Positions 41,451 to 51,592 are shown, numbered from the stretch's first letter. The stretch: 64,000 bases of DNA from Chloroflexota bacterium (GCA_003228115.1 QEVV01000003.1:1-64000); one strand, 5' to 3'. The notes: generated by a model not told the origin, from the letters alone. Translations and numbers: made by a program.

Positions 41451-41828
41451 GTGCCAATCGTGGTCTTAGTAGGAGCAGGGGGAATGATAGGCGCAGTCAT
41501 GCGCTACCTGGTTGGCCGGGGTGTATTCGTCGCCACAGGTGCAGCCTGGTTTCCATATAGCACGCTTGCGGTAAACGTAACCGGCTGCTTTCTCATAGGC
41601 TTCCTAGCAGGGTTCGCCGAAGCCCGGCAGACGTTGAGCCCAGAAACCAGGGCATTCCTTCTCGTGGGGCTTCTCGGAGGGTTCACCACTTTCTCCGCCT
41701 TTGGCCTGGAAACGGTATCTCTGGTACGCCAGGGCGAGGTTGCTGCAGGGCTTGGGAACATAGCCCTTCAACTTGTATTGGGCCTCGCAGCCGTCTGGTT
41801 GGGTCTCACGATAGCTCAGCGCGTATAG
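41451..41828 (+). CDS. crcB: Fluoride ion channel CrcB/Fluc
   Basis: The 125-residue protein has four transmembrane segments and the family marks YSTLAVNVTGCFLIG (selectivity Asn) and GGFTTFSAF (Phe box). It works as a dual-topology dimer that lets fluoride leave the cytoplasm. The GTG start has AGGAGG upstream. I could not recognise a fluoride riboswitch in the 190 nt before it. Confidence 0.92.
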   Translation: MPIVVLVGAGGMIGAVMRYLVGRGVFVATGAAWFPYSTLAVNVTGCFLIGFLAGFAEARQTLSPETRAFLLVGLLGGFTTFSAFGLETVSLVRQGEVAAGLGNIALQLVLGLAAVWLGLTIAQRV

Positions 41829-41926
41829 GCATCATCCACCTTCCAGAGACGGCTTGGCCGGTGCTGAAGGGTTGGTGTCGGAGCGGGGACGAACCCGAAA
41901 TCCTTCCTTGGTATCAGCCGCGAGTT

Positions 41927-43093
41927 CTATTCCAAGAAGCCATACAGGCTTCCTGCGTTCTCGCACGTCAGTCTGCGCTGAATTCCCGGATCGAGATGGC
42001 CGAGGCTGTTCTTGATGACCTCTTGGGAATCCGGCCAAATGCCATCAACGTGTGGGTAATCTGACCCCCAGAGTATATTGCCCTCTCCCACCGCTTCGAT
42101 CACCTCGGAAGACAAGTATTCATTCTGGAACGTCGTGTAGCCCTGCCGGCTCCAGAACTCACTGGGCTTCATGCTTAGTTTGAGGTGGAACAGCCGGTCC
42201 TCATACTCCTCATCAATTCGATTGAGGATGTAGGGGACCCATCCAACGCCACACTCTCCAAGGACAAATTTGAAATTAGGATATCGGTCACAGGCTCCAG
42301 ACAGGAGGATGCTCGATAGAAACTCCATGCCGCTTGCCTGGAACAGCGTGTACATGATCCCAAGCGTGACCCAGCGATATTCCTCTTTGCTAGAGGCTTC
42401 CGGATTACGGAACGGCAGACCCGTCGTGTGGAACGAGACTGGAAGGTTGCACTCAGCTGCTGCCTGCCAGAGAACGTCCCACTCTTTTTGATAGATGGGT
42501 GTAGCCGTTTGGGAGACGTTGATCTCAGCGCCCCGCAGGCCTAGCTCTGCTGCGCTGCGGAGTTGCCGTGCGGCGACTCTGGGATCATGACTGGAAAGAC
42601 AGGCTAGGCCAGCCAGCCGCTGAGGATTCTTCTTACTGAACTCCGCCGCCCAGGCGTTGTAGATATCGTAAACAGCGGCAAGGACGTCGGGCTCTGAGAC
42701 CCCACCGGCCGCATCAGAGAAGCCTGAAGCCACACCCAAGATGCCGTAGATAACCTCGGCTTCAACACCGTCCGCTTCTTGGTCCTTGATCCGGAGACCG
42801 GCGTCTGAGGGATGAAACCTTCCTTGGGCGGCGTCTGAAAAGAAGGCCATCTCCTCCATCTTGTCGAGCCGCCGGGAAAGCCCCGGCTCGTACGGACGGT
42901 ATTCTCCATCCAGAGCCGCTGCGGCAGCCCAACCGAGACGAGCGCCATCGGCTACCCAAATCTTCCCTTCATCTGTCTCTACAGCCCTGGGCATCTTGTC
43001 TTTCAGGTGTGCCTGCGCCTCAGACACGAATAGATCGTCCGGCAGCCAGACGATATCAATATGGCTATCCGCGGAGATGCATTTGTAGTCCAT
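41927..43093 (-). CDS. Amidohydrolase-2 family metal-dependent hydrolase
   Basis: The 388-residue TIM-barrel protein begins ISADSHIDIVWLP (metal-binding DxH) and has FHTTGLP, VLGECGVGWVPYIL and LWGSDYPHVDGIWP, the conserved C-terminal Asp/His block. It is a paralogue of 12806-13912. AGGAG precedes the ATG. It probably acts on an aromatic or cyclic intermediate as hydrolase or decarboxylase. Confidence 0.88.
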   Translation of the reverse strand: MDYKCISADSHIDIVWLPDDLFVSEAQAHLKDKMPRAVETDEGKIWVADGARLGWAAAAALDGEYRPYEPGLSRRLDKMEEMAFFSDAAQGRFHPSDAGLRIKDQEADGVEAEVIYGILGVASGFSDAAGGVSEPDVLAAVYDIYNAWAAEFSKKNPQRLAGLACLSSHDPRVAARQLRSAAELGLRGAEINVSQTATPIYQKEWDVLWQAAAECNLPVSFHTTGLPFRNPEASSKEEYRWVTLGIMYTLFQASGMEFLSSILLSGACDRYPNFKFVLGECGVGWVPYILNRIDEEYEDRLFHLKLSMKPSEFWSRQGYTTFQNEYLSSEVIEAVGEGNILWGSDYPHVDGIWPDSQEVIKNSLGHLDPGIQRRLTCENAGSLYGFLE

Positions 43094-43449
43094 TCCTTTG
43101 TTCTCCTGCGTCCAGCATGGCCGACCACGGAGGCCGCGCGAGGACGCTATTACTCAATCGGGTCGTTTCGGAGTGCTAAAAAGGTCCAGGGTTGAAAGCG
43201 ATGGTGAAGGGTCATAGCGACGACCCTGGGTCGTGCCTAAGAGGCTTGCCCAATGGCCAGTTACCCCGGACTCTCGATGTGGCGCTGCATCGGCCCTTCA
43301 GCGTTAATATTGTAAGTGCTTTTTACAAATTGAAACAGGCTATCTCACAAAGAATTGGAAAATAGCCTGGAGTAGTCCTGACAGCCTTATGATTATCTAA
43401 CGAACGCGACGCTTACCCCCCACAAGATATTGGCTGCAGTCCGCCGCCC
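43094..43449. other. 356-nt gap with small inverted repeats and no gene
   Basis: No supported ORF lies between the amidohydrolase and lepA. TTGTAA/TTACAA (43310-43328) and AGGCTAT/ATAGCCT (43337-43368) are the only structures seen. The AT-rich part around 43300-43365 may hold the amidohydrolase promoter. Confidence 0.5.
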
Positions 43450-45297
43450 CTATCCCTGCCTGTCTATCTTGAGCAATGTCATGAAGGCTTCTTGGGGCAC
43501 ATCCACCTTGCCCACCCGTTTCATGCGCTTCTTGCCCTCTGCCTGCTTCTCCAGCAGCTTCTTTTTCCTGCTTACGTCGCCGCCGTAACACTTGGCGAGG
43601 ACGTTTTTCCGAAGGGCCTTGATGCTCTCCCGGGAGATGATACGGCTACCCACGGCGGCCTGAAGGGCAACGTCGAACATTTGACGGGGGATAGCTTTAC
43701 GAAGGCGCTCAACCACGGCCTTGCCCTGCTCGTACGCCTCGTCCTTCCGGACGATTGTCGACAGCGCATCTATGGGATCGCCGTTGACGAGAATGTCCAG
43801 CTTTACCAAGTCACCTTCGCGCTCGTCTTGGAATTGATAGTCCAGGCTGGCGTAGCCTTGGGTCCGAGATTTGAGTTGGTCGTAGAAGCCAACTAGGAGC
43901 TGGGCCAGGGGCATGGCGAAATCCATCAGGACGCGAGCGTCGCTGGAGGGCCCGTGCAGCCCGTCGTTCTCCTCACCTGACATTTCCATGTACTCCATTC
44001 GCCGGAACTCCCCATGACGCTCTGAAAGGAGTTCCATCACCGCCCCAATGAACCTGGAAGGCACAACGATGGTGAGTGACAACCAGGGCTCCAACAACTT
44101 GTCGATGTCCTGAAGAGGGGGAAGCTGCGTGGGGTTATGGACGGTCACCTCGTTGCCGTTGGTCAGCAAGACCCGGAACCGTACGCTGGGCGACGTGACA
44201 ATGATGTTGAGATCGAACTCTCGCTCAAGCCGTTCCTGAACAATCTCCATATGCAACAAGCCTAGAAAGCCGCAGCGGAACCCGAACCCCAGGGCAACGC
44301 TGCTCTCAGCCTCAAAGGTAAGGGCGGCATCGTTGAGCTGCAACTTCTCCAGGGCATCCCGCAGGGCTGGATAGCTTTCACCATCAGCGGGATAGAGGCC
44401 AGCGAAGACCATGGGCTTCAAGGGTTGATAGCCCGCCAACGCCTCAGAGGCTGGAGAGTTATCGAGCGTGATTGTGTCCCCTACCCTGCACTCACGCACA
44501 TCCTTGAGACCGGTGGCCACATAGCCAACCTCGCCAGCCTGAAGTCCCTTCGTGGGAACGAGCTGAGGATGAAAAACACCCGCCTCCAAAACATCGGCGG
44601 TTGTGTTGGTGCCCATCATGCGAATGGAGTCGGCAGCCTTGACAGAGCCGTTGACGATTTTGGTGTAGGCCAAGACCCCTTTGTAGGGGTCGTACTTGGA
44701 GTCGAAGATGAGGCCCTGCAAAGGGGCATCAACGTTGCCCTTGGGAGGGGGAATACGTTCCACGATGGCCTCAAGCAATTCAGTGACGCCTGTGCCCTGC
44801 TTGGCGGAAACCATGATGATCTCTCCCCAGTCAAAGCCAAAGGCCCGTTCCATTTCCGCGGCCACCCGTTCGGGCTCCGCCACCGGCAGGTCTATCTTGT
44901 TGATGACTGGGATGATCGTGAGGTCCTGATCCAGAGCCAGATAGACATTGGCTAGGGTCTGAGCCTGGATTCCTTGACTGGCGTCAACCACTAACAGAGC
45001 GCCTTCACAGGCCTTGAGAGAACGGGAAACTTCGTAGCTGAAATCGACGTGACCAGGGGTATCGATGAGGTTTATCTGGTAAGACTTGCCATCCTCAGCC
45101 TCGTAGTCCATACGAACGGCCTGGGCCTTGATCGTGATGCCTCGCTCTCGCTCCAAGTCCATGGAGTCCAAGAATTGCTCGGTCATCTCGCGGGCGCTTA
45201 CAGCATGGGTGGCTTCCAGAAGACGGTCAGCAAGTGTGGACTTACCGTGGTCGATGTGAGCAATGATGCAGAAGTTACGGATGTGATCGGGGGCCAT
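43450..45297 (-). CDS. lepA: Elongation factor 4 (LepA)
   Basis: The 615-residue GTPase begins [21 protein letters not shown] (G1), has [11 protein letters not shown] (G2), DTPGHVDF (G3) and NKIDLP (G4). The C-terminal LepA-specific domain ends in a basic tail ([25 protein letters not shown]). It back-translocates or remodels stalled ribosomes. The length is normal. Confidence 0.97.
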   Translation of the reverse strand: MAPDHIRNFCIIAHIDHGKSTLADRLLEATHAVSAREMTEQFLDSMDLERERGITIKAQAVRMDYEAEDGKSYQINLIDTPGHVDFSYEVSRSLKACEGALLVVDASQGIQAQTLANVYLALDQDLTIIPVINKIDLPVAEPERVAAEMERAFGFDWGEIIMVSAKQGTGVTELLEAIVERIPPPKGNVDAPLQGLIFDSKYDPYKGVLAYTKIVNGSVKAADSIRMMGTNTTADVLEAGVFHPQLVPTKGLQAGEVGYVATGLKDVRECRVGDTITLDNSPASEALAGYQPLKPMVFAGLYPADGESYPALRDALEKLQLNDAALTFEAESSVALGFGFRCGFLGLLHMEIVQERLEREFDLNIIVTSPSVRFRVLLTNGNEVTVHNPTQLPPLQDIDKLLEPWLSLTIVVPSRFIGAVMELLSERHGEFRRMEYMEMSGEENDGLHGPSSDARVLMDFAMPLAQLLVGFYDQLKSRTQGYASLDYQFQDEREGDLVKLDILVNGDPIDALSTIVRKDEAYEQGKAVVERLRKAIPRQMFDVALQAAVGSRIISRESIKALRKNVLAKCYGGDVSRKKKLLEKQAEGKKRMKRVGKVDVPQEAFMTLLKIDRQG

Positions 45298-45451
45298 GGC
45301 CCTCTAGAGGGGTAGGAAAAGCTGCTTTCATGGTAGCACAGGGCCTAATGCCCCTCAATGAAGACGGGCCGTCAGGTTTACGGGTTCGAAGGAGAACAGC
45401 TATGATAGCTATAGCCGGATAGACCGGTATCCATCTGAGAGGGGTCTTTGT

Positions 45452-45646
45452 ATGACGAATGCTAAAGGCGCGTCTCTACTCTTTCTAGGCGTCCTCATAA
45501 TCGTTGTTGGCTGGCTGGTCCAATCAGGAATCGTCGAGTGGATCCTCGACGTTATCGGGTACATCTTGATAGTAAGCGGCATCCTTGCAGCCGTGGTGGG
45601 TCTGTTCCAGATGATTAGCGGCGGGGGTCGGCGCAGCCGCTACTAG
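45452..45646 (+). CDS. Small two-TM membrane protein
   Basis: The 64-residue protein has two hydrophobic segments (LLFLGVLIIVVGWLV and VIGYILIVSGILAAVVGLF) and a basic C-terminal tail (GGGRRSRY). It lies 67 nt before htpX in the same direction. No family is recognised; a membrane-stress link is suggested only by its neighbours. Confidence 0.65.
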   Translation: MTNAKGASLLFLGVLIIVVGWLVQSGIVEWILDVIGYILIVSGILAAVVGLFQMISGGGRRSRY

Positions 45647-45713
45647 GCCTGCCGACTATACTTCTGATGTTGCAAGAATCGGCCTAATTCGGTTGGCCTT
45701 ATGAGGTAAGTTC

Positions 45714-46661
45714 ATGTATCCACAGCGGACAATAGGCCATGACGGCCAGCTACAACTCCGCATGTTCTTCACCATGTTCATGTTGGGGCTGGTCTACGCA
45801 GCGTTCATTCTGATCCTTTGGCAAGTTGGCATCCCGATCATCTTCTTGCTGGTGTTCGCCGGGATTTTCGCGGTCTTCCAGTTCTTCGCCTCAGAAAAGA
45901 TCGTTCTCATGTCCATGCGGGCCAAGATAGTTGATGCCCAACAGGAACCTCTACTCCACCAGACCATTGAGCGGTTGTCGCTTATGGCTGGCATTCCAAA
46001 GCCCAGAATTGCAGTGTCGGAGATCCACGTTCCCAACGCCTTTGCAACAGGCCGGAGCCCTAGGCACGCGGTAGTGGCGGTTACCCGGGGCATCATGGAA
46101 CGTCTCACTGACGCTGAGTTGGAGGCGGTGCTGGCCCACGAACTCACCCACATCAAGAACAGGGACGTCCAGGTGATGACCATCGCCAGTTTCTTCCTGA
46201 TGGTCATTTCCATGCTCCTGCACTCGCTGCTCTGGATGGGAATATTTGGCGGCTTTGGACGAGGCATGGGCGGTGGGGGCATGGGAGGAGGAAGAGGTCG
46301 GGGAGGCGGAGGCCAGGCGGCCATGGTCATCATGGTCGTGATGCTGGTGTCAATCGTTACCTACGTGGTTGCCCAGCTCCTTATCATGGCGCTCTCTCGC
46401 TACAGGGAGTTGGCTGCGGACCGAGGGGGCGCAATACTCACCGGCCAACCGGAAAACCTGGCCCGGGCACTGATAAAAATCCAAGACGCTGTGTCCAAGA
46501 CAGGCGACCGCGACCTTCGGGAGGTCAAGGAGGGAGCCAGCGCCTTCTTCATCATTCCCGCCCTCAAAAAGGGGTCTATGGCCGCGATGTTCGGCACCCA
46601 CCCACCGGTTGAAGAGCGGGTACGCCGACTGCGCCAGATGCAGCAGGACTTGGAGGCCTAG
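45714..46661 (+). CDS. htpX: Membrane zinc metalloprotease HtpX-like (M48)
   Basis: The 315-residue M48 protease has N-terminal transmembrane segments, the zinc motif HELTHIKNRD and a downstream RYRELAADRGGA (third ligand Glu). A Gly-rich loop (GGFGRGMGGGGMGGG) lies between two later membrane segments. It degrades misfolded membrane proteins. It overlaps the next gene by one base. Confidence 0.92.
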   Translation: MYPQRTIGHDGQLQLRMFFTMFMLGLVYAAFILILWQVGIPIIFLLVFAGIFAVFQFFASEKIVLMSMRAKIVDAQQEPLLHQTIERLSLMAGIPKPRIAVSEIHVPNAFATGRSPRHAVVAVTRGIMERLTDAELEAVLAHELTHIKNRDVQVMTIASFFLMVISMLLHSLLWMGIFGGFGRGMGGGGMGGGRGRGGGGQAAMVIMVVMLVSIVTYVVAQLLIMALSRYRELAADRGGAILTGQPENLARALIKIQDAVSKTGDRDLREVKEGASAFFIIPALKKGSMAAMFGTHPPVEERVRRLRQMQQDLEA

Positions 46662-47227
46662 TGGGCTTCTTCGATGCCCTGTTGGGCCGGACCAGCAAGG
46701 CGAGTTCCGATACCGCGGGAGTGTTTGCCGTGACTACGGCGTATCCCGTCTTCTTAGATAAAATGGATGTTCAACCCAGCCAGAAAGCCGCCCTTGCATT
46801 CCGCCCAATCCCGTCTTCCTATTACGACAAGGCCGAGGAGGAAATTCGAGACGTCCTCCACATCAGCGAAAAGACAGCCAACACTAAGTCTTCGCTCCGC
46901 AAGGACAGCTTCGGCTACCAGTGGGTGCTGCTTGAAGACGAGGACTTCGAAGATCTAGTTACAGCCATACACATGGTCGCTGAAACATTGACCGGACACG
47001 GTTTCCGGGATCAGATCCTGGCGGCCGTGTTTGGGTTTCGTAAAGATGGCAAAGAAATCCACTGGGTTTACAACTACAAGTCCAGCAAGTTCTATCCCTT
47101 CGTACCCCAGGGCAATCGAATGCGGGACAGTGCGATGGAGAATCGAATGGCGGGGGCGATGAAGCAAGAGTTGCCCTTGGAAAAGGACTCAGAGCAGTGG
47201 TTCGGACTGTGGGGCATTCCGCACTAG
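46661..47227 (+). CDS. PspA-associated protein PspAB-like, coupled to HtpX
   Basis: The 188-residue protein starts at GTG sharing a base with the htpX stop (TAGTG). The sequence (MGFFDALLGRTS, SSYYDKAEEEIRDVL, VFGFRKDGKEIHWVYNYKSSKFYPFVP) agrees with the PspAB family, which recurs beside HtpX and PspA-type envelope-stress genes. No membrane segment is seen. A role in envelope stress with HtpX is inferred from context. Confidence 0.75.
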   Translation: MGFFDALLGRTSKASSDTAGVFAVTTAYPVFLDKMDVQPSQKAALAFRPIPSSYYDKAEEEIRDVLHISEKTANTKSSLRKDSFGYQWVLLEDEDFEDLVTAIHMVAETLTGHGFRDQILAAVFGFRKDGKEIHWVYNYKSSKFYPFVPQGNRMRDSAMENRMAGAMKQELPLEKDSEQWFGLWGIPH

Positions 47228-47286
47228 GGTTGCCCCATCGGCAGGAACAGCAGCTAGCCTAGCTGACTACAAACCACCTTTGCTTC

Positions 47287-47949
47287 CTACCTCAGTGCGC
47301 TAGCTTCGACCATGCGTCCGGTAACCAGAAAGACCACTCTCTCCGCGATATTCGTTGCACGGTCAGCAATGCGCTCAATGTCATGGGCGACCCAGAGGAG
47401 CCAAGTAGCCCGGGTAATGGTCTTGGGATCCTCGATCATGAAGCCCAACAACTCCTTGTAGACCTCGTCATAAAGACTGTCCACCTCGTCGTCACTGCGC
47501 CACACTCGTTTGGCAGCCTCAACGTCCCGCTCCACCAAAGCGTCCAGACTCCCCCTGAGCATTCCAGTCGCCAGGTCACTCATACGCGGGATATCAATCA
47601 GTGGCTTGAGAAGAGGCTCCTCGCCCATCATCACGTTGATCTTGGCGATTCCCTCTGCATAGTCGCCCATCCGCTCCAACTCTGATGTGATATGGAGCAG
47701 GGACACGATGGTACGAAGATCCTGGGCCATGGGCTGCTGAGTTGCAATCAATTCAACAATGCGGTCTTCCAATTCGAACCGCTTGGTGTCTATTGCGTCG
47801 TCTTGCGCTATGACTTCCTTCGCTGTTTCGACATCTCGTTCCCTAAGGGAAAGTACAGCACGCTGAATTGCTTGCTCTACCATGCTGCCCATCTCTAGGA
47901 CGCCGTCTGTTAGATCGGCAAGGTTCTTATCAAAAACTATTCTGGTCAT
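47287..47949 (-). CDS. phoU: Phosphate transport regulator PhoU
   Basis: With the ATG at 47949 (GGAGG upstream) the protein is 220 residues: two three-helix bundles with the E/DxxxD metal motifs (LERMGDYAEGIA and DIERIADRATNIAE). PhoU couples the Pst transporter to the PhoR kinase and dampens phosphate signalling. No pst or phoBR genes are in the window, so it stands apart from its usual operon. Confidence 0.93.
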   Translation of the reverse strand: MTRIVFDKNLADLTDGVLEMGSMVEQAIQRAVLSLRERDVETAKEVIAQDDAIDTKRFELEDRIVELIATQQPMAQDLRTIVSLLHITSELERMGDYAEGIAKINVMMGEEPLLKPLIDIPRMSDLATGMLRGSLDALVERDVEAAKRVWRSDDEVDSLYDEVYKELLGFMIEDPKTITRATWLLWVAHDIERIADRATNIAERVVFLVTGRMVEASALR

Positions 47950-48169
47950 ACCAAAACCTCCGTGGAAGCCCCTCCGACTGCGAAACGGCAGCCGTTCAAT
48001 AGCGGGCAATCATAAGTGGAAAGCGGATATGATACACGAAAAGCCCCATTTTCGCAACCGGCCAGAGGGGATCGATGGCGGTTTCCGCCAACAACCGTCA
48101 CCTGTTGACAGACTTCGCAAGGCCTTCAAAAATGGTAGGCCAAGGTTAGGTTATGAAAGGATGGTCAAG

Positions 48170-49009
48170 ATGCAACTTGGGGACTTCACCGTCACTTCGG
48201 TTAGCGACGGTCTCATTCGGCTTGATGGCGGCACGCTCTTCGGAATCGTTCCCAAACCGCTGTGGCAGCAGCGGATCGCTCCAGACCGTCGCAATCGGAT
48301 TGCTTTGGGCCTCAATTGCGTCCTCATCCAAACGGATAGAGGCAACGTCCTAGTGGATACAGGCAATGGCGGCAAGCGGCAGGCCCTCATGCGCCAGCGC
48401 TTCGGCCACCGGAGCAGCCGGCTACTGAGCGAAATTAAGGCGGCGGGGCTTTCCCCCAACGACATCGACTACGTGCTCTTAAGCCACCTGCATTTTGATC
48501 ATGCAGGCGGCTGCACTCGTTTGGGGGCAGAAGACGCGGTGGTGCCGGTCTTTCCCAAAGCCCGCTATCTCATCCAGCGGGCCGACTGGGAGCAGTTTCG
48601 AACTCCGAACGGCAGGGCAAGGGGTTCAATATTTACCGATGACTACCTGCCGCTGGGGGACAGCGGACAACTGGACCTGCTGGACGGCGATACGGAGGTG
48701 ATCCCTGGCGTGTGGGCACGCGTCACAGGGGGGCATACGCACGCCCACCAGATTGCCGTTATGGAGAGCGGCGGGCAACGAGCAGCGTTCCTTGGAGACC
48801 TGGTACCCACGCAGCACCACATGGCCCCAGCTTGGATCACGTCTGTTGACTCGTTTCCGGAGGAAACCTTGGAGCGGAAGCAAGAACTGCTAGAGCGTGC
48901 AAACCGCGACAATTGGATCGTGTTCTTCTCTCACGATCCCCACAATCGAGCCGGCTACGTAGATAGGACCGACGACAACAAGTTCCGCTTGCGCCCCGTG
49001 ACGCCCTAA
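48170..49009 (+). CDS. MBL-fold metallo-hydrolase
   Basis: From the ATG at 48170 (AAAGG 9 nt upstream) the protein is 279 residues. The metal motif HLHFDHAGG and later His/Asp (VTGGHTHAHQ, FLGDLVPTQHH, FSHDPH) make a complete dinuclear site. The closest type is the lactonase/YtnP-like MBL hydrolases. The track start at 47882 overlaps phoU and is rejected. ATG at 48161 is an alternative. Confidence 0.87.
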   Translation: MQLGDFTVTSVSDGLIRLDGGTLFGIVPKPLWQQRIAPDRRNRIALGLNCVLIQTDRGNVLVDTGNGGKRQALMRQRFGHRSSRLLSEIKAAGLSPNDIDYVLLSHLHFDHAGGCTRLGAEDAVVPVFPKARYLIQRADWEQFRTPNGRARGSIFTDDYLPLGDSGQLDLLDGDTEVIPGVWARVTGGHTHAHQIAVMESGGQRAAFLGDLVPTQHHMAPAWITSVDSFPEETLERKQELLERANRDNWIVFFSHDPHNRAGYVDRTDDNKFRLRPVTP

Positions 49010-49084
49010 CTGAATGAAGGCAGGGCCATCGCGGCGCAGGTATGCCGCTGACATTGAAAATCCGAATGTCGTCGCCTAACCACA

Positions 49085-49110
49085 TAGGGGCGTTCAATTG
49101 AACGCCCCTA
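49085..49110. repeat. Perfect 26-bp palindrome (TAGGGGCG...CGCCCCTA type)
   Basis: TAGGGGCGTTCAA joins directly to TTGAACGCCCCTA with no loop. It sits between the MBL hydrolase and the FAH-family gene, which converge. The AGGGGCG ends resemble the palindrome at 9019-9039. It is probably a dispersed intergenic element. Confidence 0.8.
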
Positions 49111-49192
49111 CTCAACCAGTTTCAACAAGGTCATACAGATCTGCCCGGTTCAGAACTTGCTCTTCAGACAGAACGCCAGGCCCTGGAGCCGC

Positions 49193-50029
49193 TTACGCGT
49201 AACTCGGCACAACCGCCACTGCCATTTCTCCAACCTTCTCAATGTTTATGCGCACCGTGTCGCCAGGGGCTAAGGGGCCCACCCCCTCTGGGGTGCCCGT
49301 GAAGATAACGTCTCCGGGTTCCATGGTCATAACGGCAGACATCCGCTCGATGATGTTGCGGCAGTCTTCCCTCATGTCCTTGGTAAAAGCATGTTGCCGA
49401 TGATCATCGTTGACCCAGAGGTTGATTTCCAGCGTCTGGGGGTCTGGGATTTCGTCGGCCGTGACGATGCAAGGACCCAAGGGTGAAAAGCTATCGAATG
49501 ACTTTCGCTGACTCCGGTCCTCATCCCCACGAACGGTGATATCAAGACCGCAGGTGTACCCAAACACGTAGTCCAGGGCCTCCTCAGCACTCACCTTGGA
49601 CGCCCGCTTTCCTATGACCATGACCAACTCCGATTCATGGTCGGTGCGGCGGTCGGCATAGGGAAGAACGATGGGCTGAGAGGGCCCAGTCACAGCCGAC
49701 GATGCCTTGAGAAACAGCCCAATCTTGGCGAGGGGACTGTCCTCGGCGACCATTTCCCTAACATGGCGCATGTAGTTGGATGGCGCCGCCATGACCTTGC
49801 CCGGTCGGGGTAGCGGCGCCAGCAACCTTACTGAATCCAAGGGCAACGCCGGGCCGGATTGGGCAGCCTGCTCAATTTGGCCCTTGAGTGCATCGAATTC
49901 CTCAATGAGGCGGATCATCCTCAAGGGCTTCCATGCCTCCGGGACATCTGTCACAAGGTGAGTGATGTCCACCACGCCCTCGCCGTTCTGAACCCCCAAA
50001 CGATAGTCGTCAAAACAAACCAGTTTCAT
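49193..50029 (-). CDS. Fumarylacetoacetate hydrolase (FAH) family protein
   Basis: The 278-residue protein has the FAH core: PSNYMRHV, DHESELVMVIGKRA (metal-binding Glu), YTCGLDITVRGDEDR, FDSFSPLGPCIV, and FTGTPEGVGPLAPGD near the end. The family hydrolyses or decarboxylates beta-diketo acids from aromatic breakdown. It lies 55 nt after the Rieske gene on the same strand, so both are probably one pathway. Confidence 0.9.
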   Translation of the reverse strand: MKLVCFDDYRLGVQNGEGVVDITHLVTDVPEAWKPLRMIRLIEEFDALKGQIEQAAQSGPALPLDSVRLLAPLPRPGKVMAAPSNYMRHVREMVAEDSPLAKIGLFLKASSAVTGPSQPIVLPYADRRTDHESELVMVIGKRASKVSAEEALDYVFGYTCGLDITVRGDEDRSQRKSFDSFSPLGPCIVTADEIPDPQTLEINLWVNDDHRQHAFTKDMREDCRNIIERMSAVMTMEPGDVIFTGTPEGVGPLAPGDTVRINIEKVGEMAVAVVPSYA

Positions 50030-50084
50030 ACTTCACCCCGTCTTTGGCTATTCCAAGGGATTTGAGCAGTCAGGCAGCGAGAAC

Positions 50085-51359
50085 CTACTCGCTGCGCCAG
50101 GAAGCGAGGACCTCGTCGATGAGGGCCCGCGCCGGATTTTCTCCCGCTTCGGCGTCGTAGTACTTAGCAGACATGTGCTGACCACCCGCCAGTCCCAAAT
50201 ACTCCTTCTCCGTCGGCAAGTCGATAGAAACGTTCTCCTCAGAGCTCCTAATGACAGCCATGGGCTCCCCACCATCCATCACAATGTCCATCTGCTCGTT
50301 CAGGAGCTTCCGGTACATAATCAGCCCAGTGTCGGACTCTCCAAGCCGCTCCAGATCTCGTTCGACAATGTTGCCCGCGCCTTGAGCGACCATTGCCGCC
50401 TTATCCTGGTCGACACTGCGCTCAATTTGAAGCCAACCGGCATCGTCGTAGAGGGGTACATAACGATAGGGTACGAACTCCTGGGCCGGGGCCTGATGTC
50501 CCGGCGCGGGAAGGTGGATGTACATGGAGACGTGCAGCGTGTTCTCGTCATCGATCGGTACGCGCCACTCAAACGAGCGCATAACCTCCATGCCGGGAAT
50601 GTACAGGATATTTGGGAAAAGGATAGGGTGCCCCACCTTCCAGTCGTCGCTCTCCTCAGTGTCGCCTTCCACGAGGCGGCGCTTAATAACGCCATAAGGA
50701 AATACGTCGAAGCCGATCTTGAGATGTGCCCTGCGCTGGGTGGGAAACGCCGTTCTCACATACTCCCCACGCCTTTCCTTGACGTACTGGGTCAGGTGAG
50801 TGTGGAGCCATTCGACGTGGACAGGGTCAAGGGAGTTCTCCATGCACTGGAGCCAGTTGGCGGGAAGATAGGTGATGGCAATGTCTTTAACAGCGTTCTC
50901 TTCCACCAGGGCGCTCCAGCGGGGAACGAGGGGTGCAGGCTCCGGCCCCATGTAGGCCCACAGGAGTCCCCCTAGCTCCTCAACCCGGTAGCCGGAGAGC
51001 TTGATCTTGTCCTTGAAGCGGCTCTCAGGACGGACCGTCTCTTCAAAGGGTTGCTCAGTGCACTGACCTGTCTCATCGTAAAGCCAGCCATGGTACATAC
51101 AGCGCAGGCCGTGCTCTTCCGGAATGCCGTAGGCGAGGTTCACCCGGCGATGGGCGCAGTACCGACCAACGAGACCATAGGAGCCACTTCGGTCCTTGTA
51201 GAGAACTAGGTCTTCCCCCAAAAGGCGAACCTCCCTCGTGGGGCTCTCGTCCAGCTCGCGGGCCGGCGAGATGGGATGCCAATACCGTCGCATGAGTTCG
51301 CCCATGGGGGTACCGGGGCCCACCTTAGTCAACCGCTCGTTTTCTTGGACAGAAAGCAT
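50085..51359 (-). CDS. Rieske non-heme iron oxygenase, phthalate-dioxygenase-like alpha subunit
   Basis: The 424-residue protein is a paralogue of 31340-32611 (ENERLTKVGPGTPMGELMRRYWHP at the start). The Rieske cluster ligands are in YCAHRR and CMYHGWLYDE, and the iron site is NWLQCMENSLDPVHVEWLH. The following FAH-family gene suggests ring hydroxylation, then cleavage-product hydrolysis. No ferredoxin or reductase is adjacent. Confidence 0.93.
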   Translation of the reverse strand: MLSVQENERLTKVGPGTPMGELMRRYWHPISPARELDESPTREVRLLGEDLVLYKDRSGSYGLVGRYCAHRRVNLAYGIPEEHGLRCMYHGWLYDETGQCTEQPFEETVRPESRFKDKIKLSGYRVEELGGLLWAYMGPEPAPLVPRWSALVEENAVKDIAITYLPANWLQCMENSLDPVHVEWLHTHLTQYVKERRGEYVRTAFPTQRRAHLKIGFDVFPYGVIKRRLVEGDTEESDDWKVGHPILFPNILYIPGMEVMRSFEWRVPIDDENTLHVSMYIHLPAPGHQAPAQEFVPYRYVPLYDDAGWLQIERSVDQDKAAMVAQGAGNIVERDLERLGESDTGLIMYRKLLNEQMDIVMDGGEPMAVIRSSEENVSIDLPTEKEYLGLAGGQHMSAKYYDAEAGENPARALIDEVLASWRSE

Positions 51360-51592
51360 GTCTCCCCTCCCGCCTCGATAGTCACTCGTGCCAGGGCACT
51401 GGTCTCCGAAACTTAGGCGACGACTCTGACCATGCCGATATTGAGATGAACTCTTTCACGCGCGTTGCGAGGCTGCCGCGATTATACAGTCTTAGACAAG
51501 GGCGGAATGAGAAGCGTCGCTGGAGAGGCAAAAATTAATTGGGGGGGGGAGAGGTTGCAGGGGTGCCGGGAAGGTGGGAGACAAAAAGAAAG

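Noticed and set aside
43397-43591. 64-codon basic ORF beside lepA
   Set aside because: It is the lepA C-terminal coding region in another frame.
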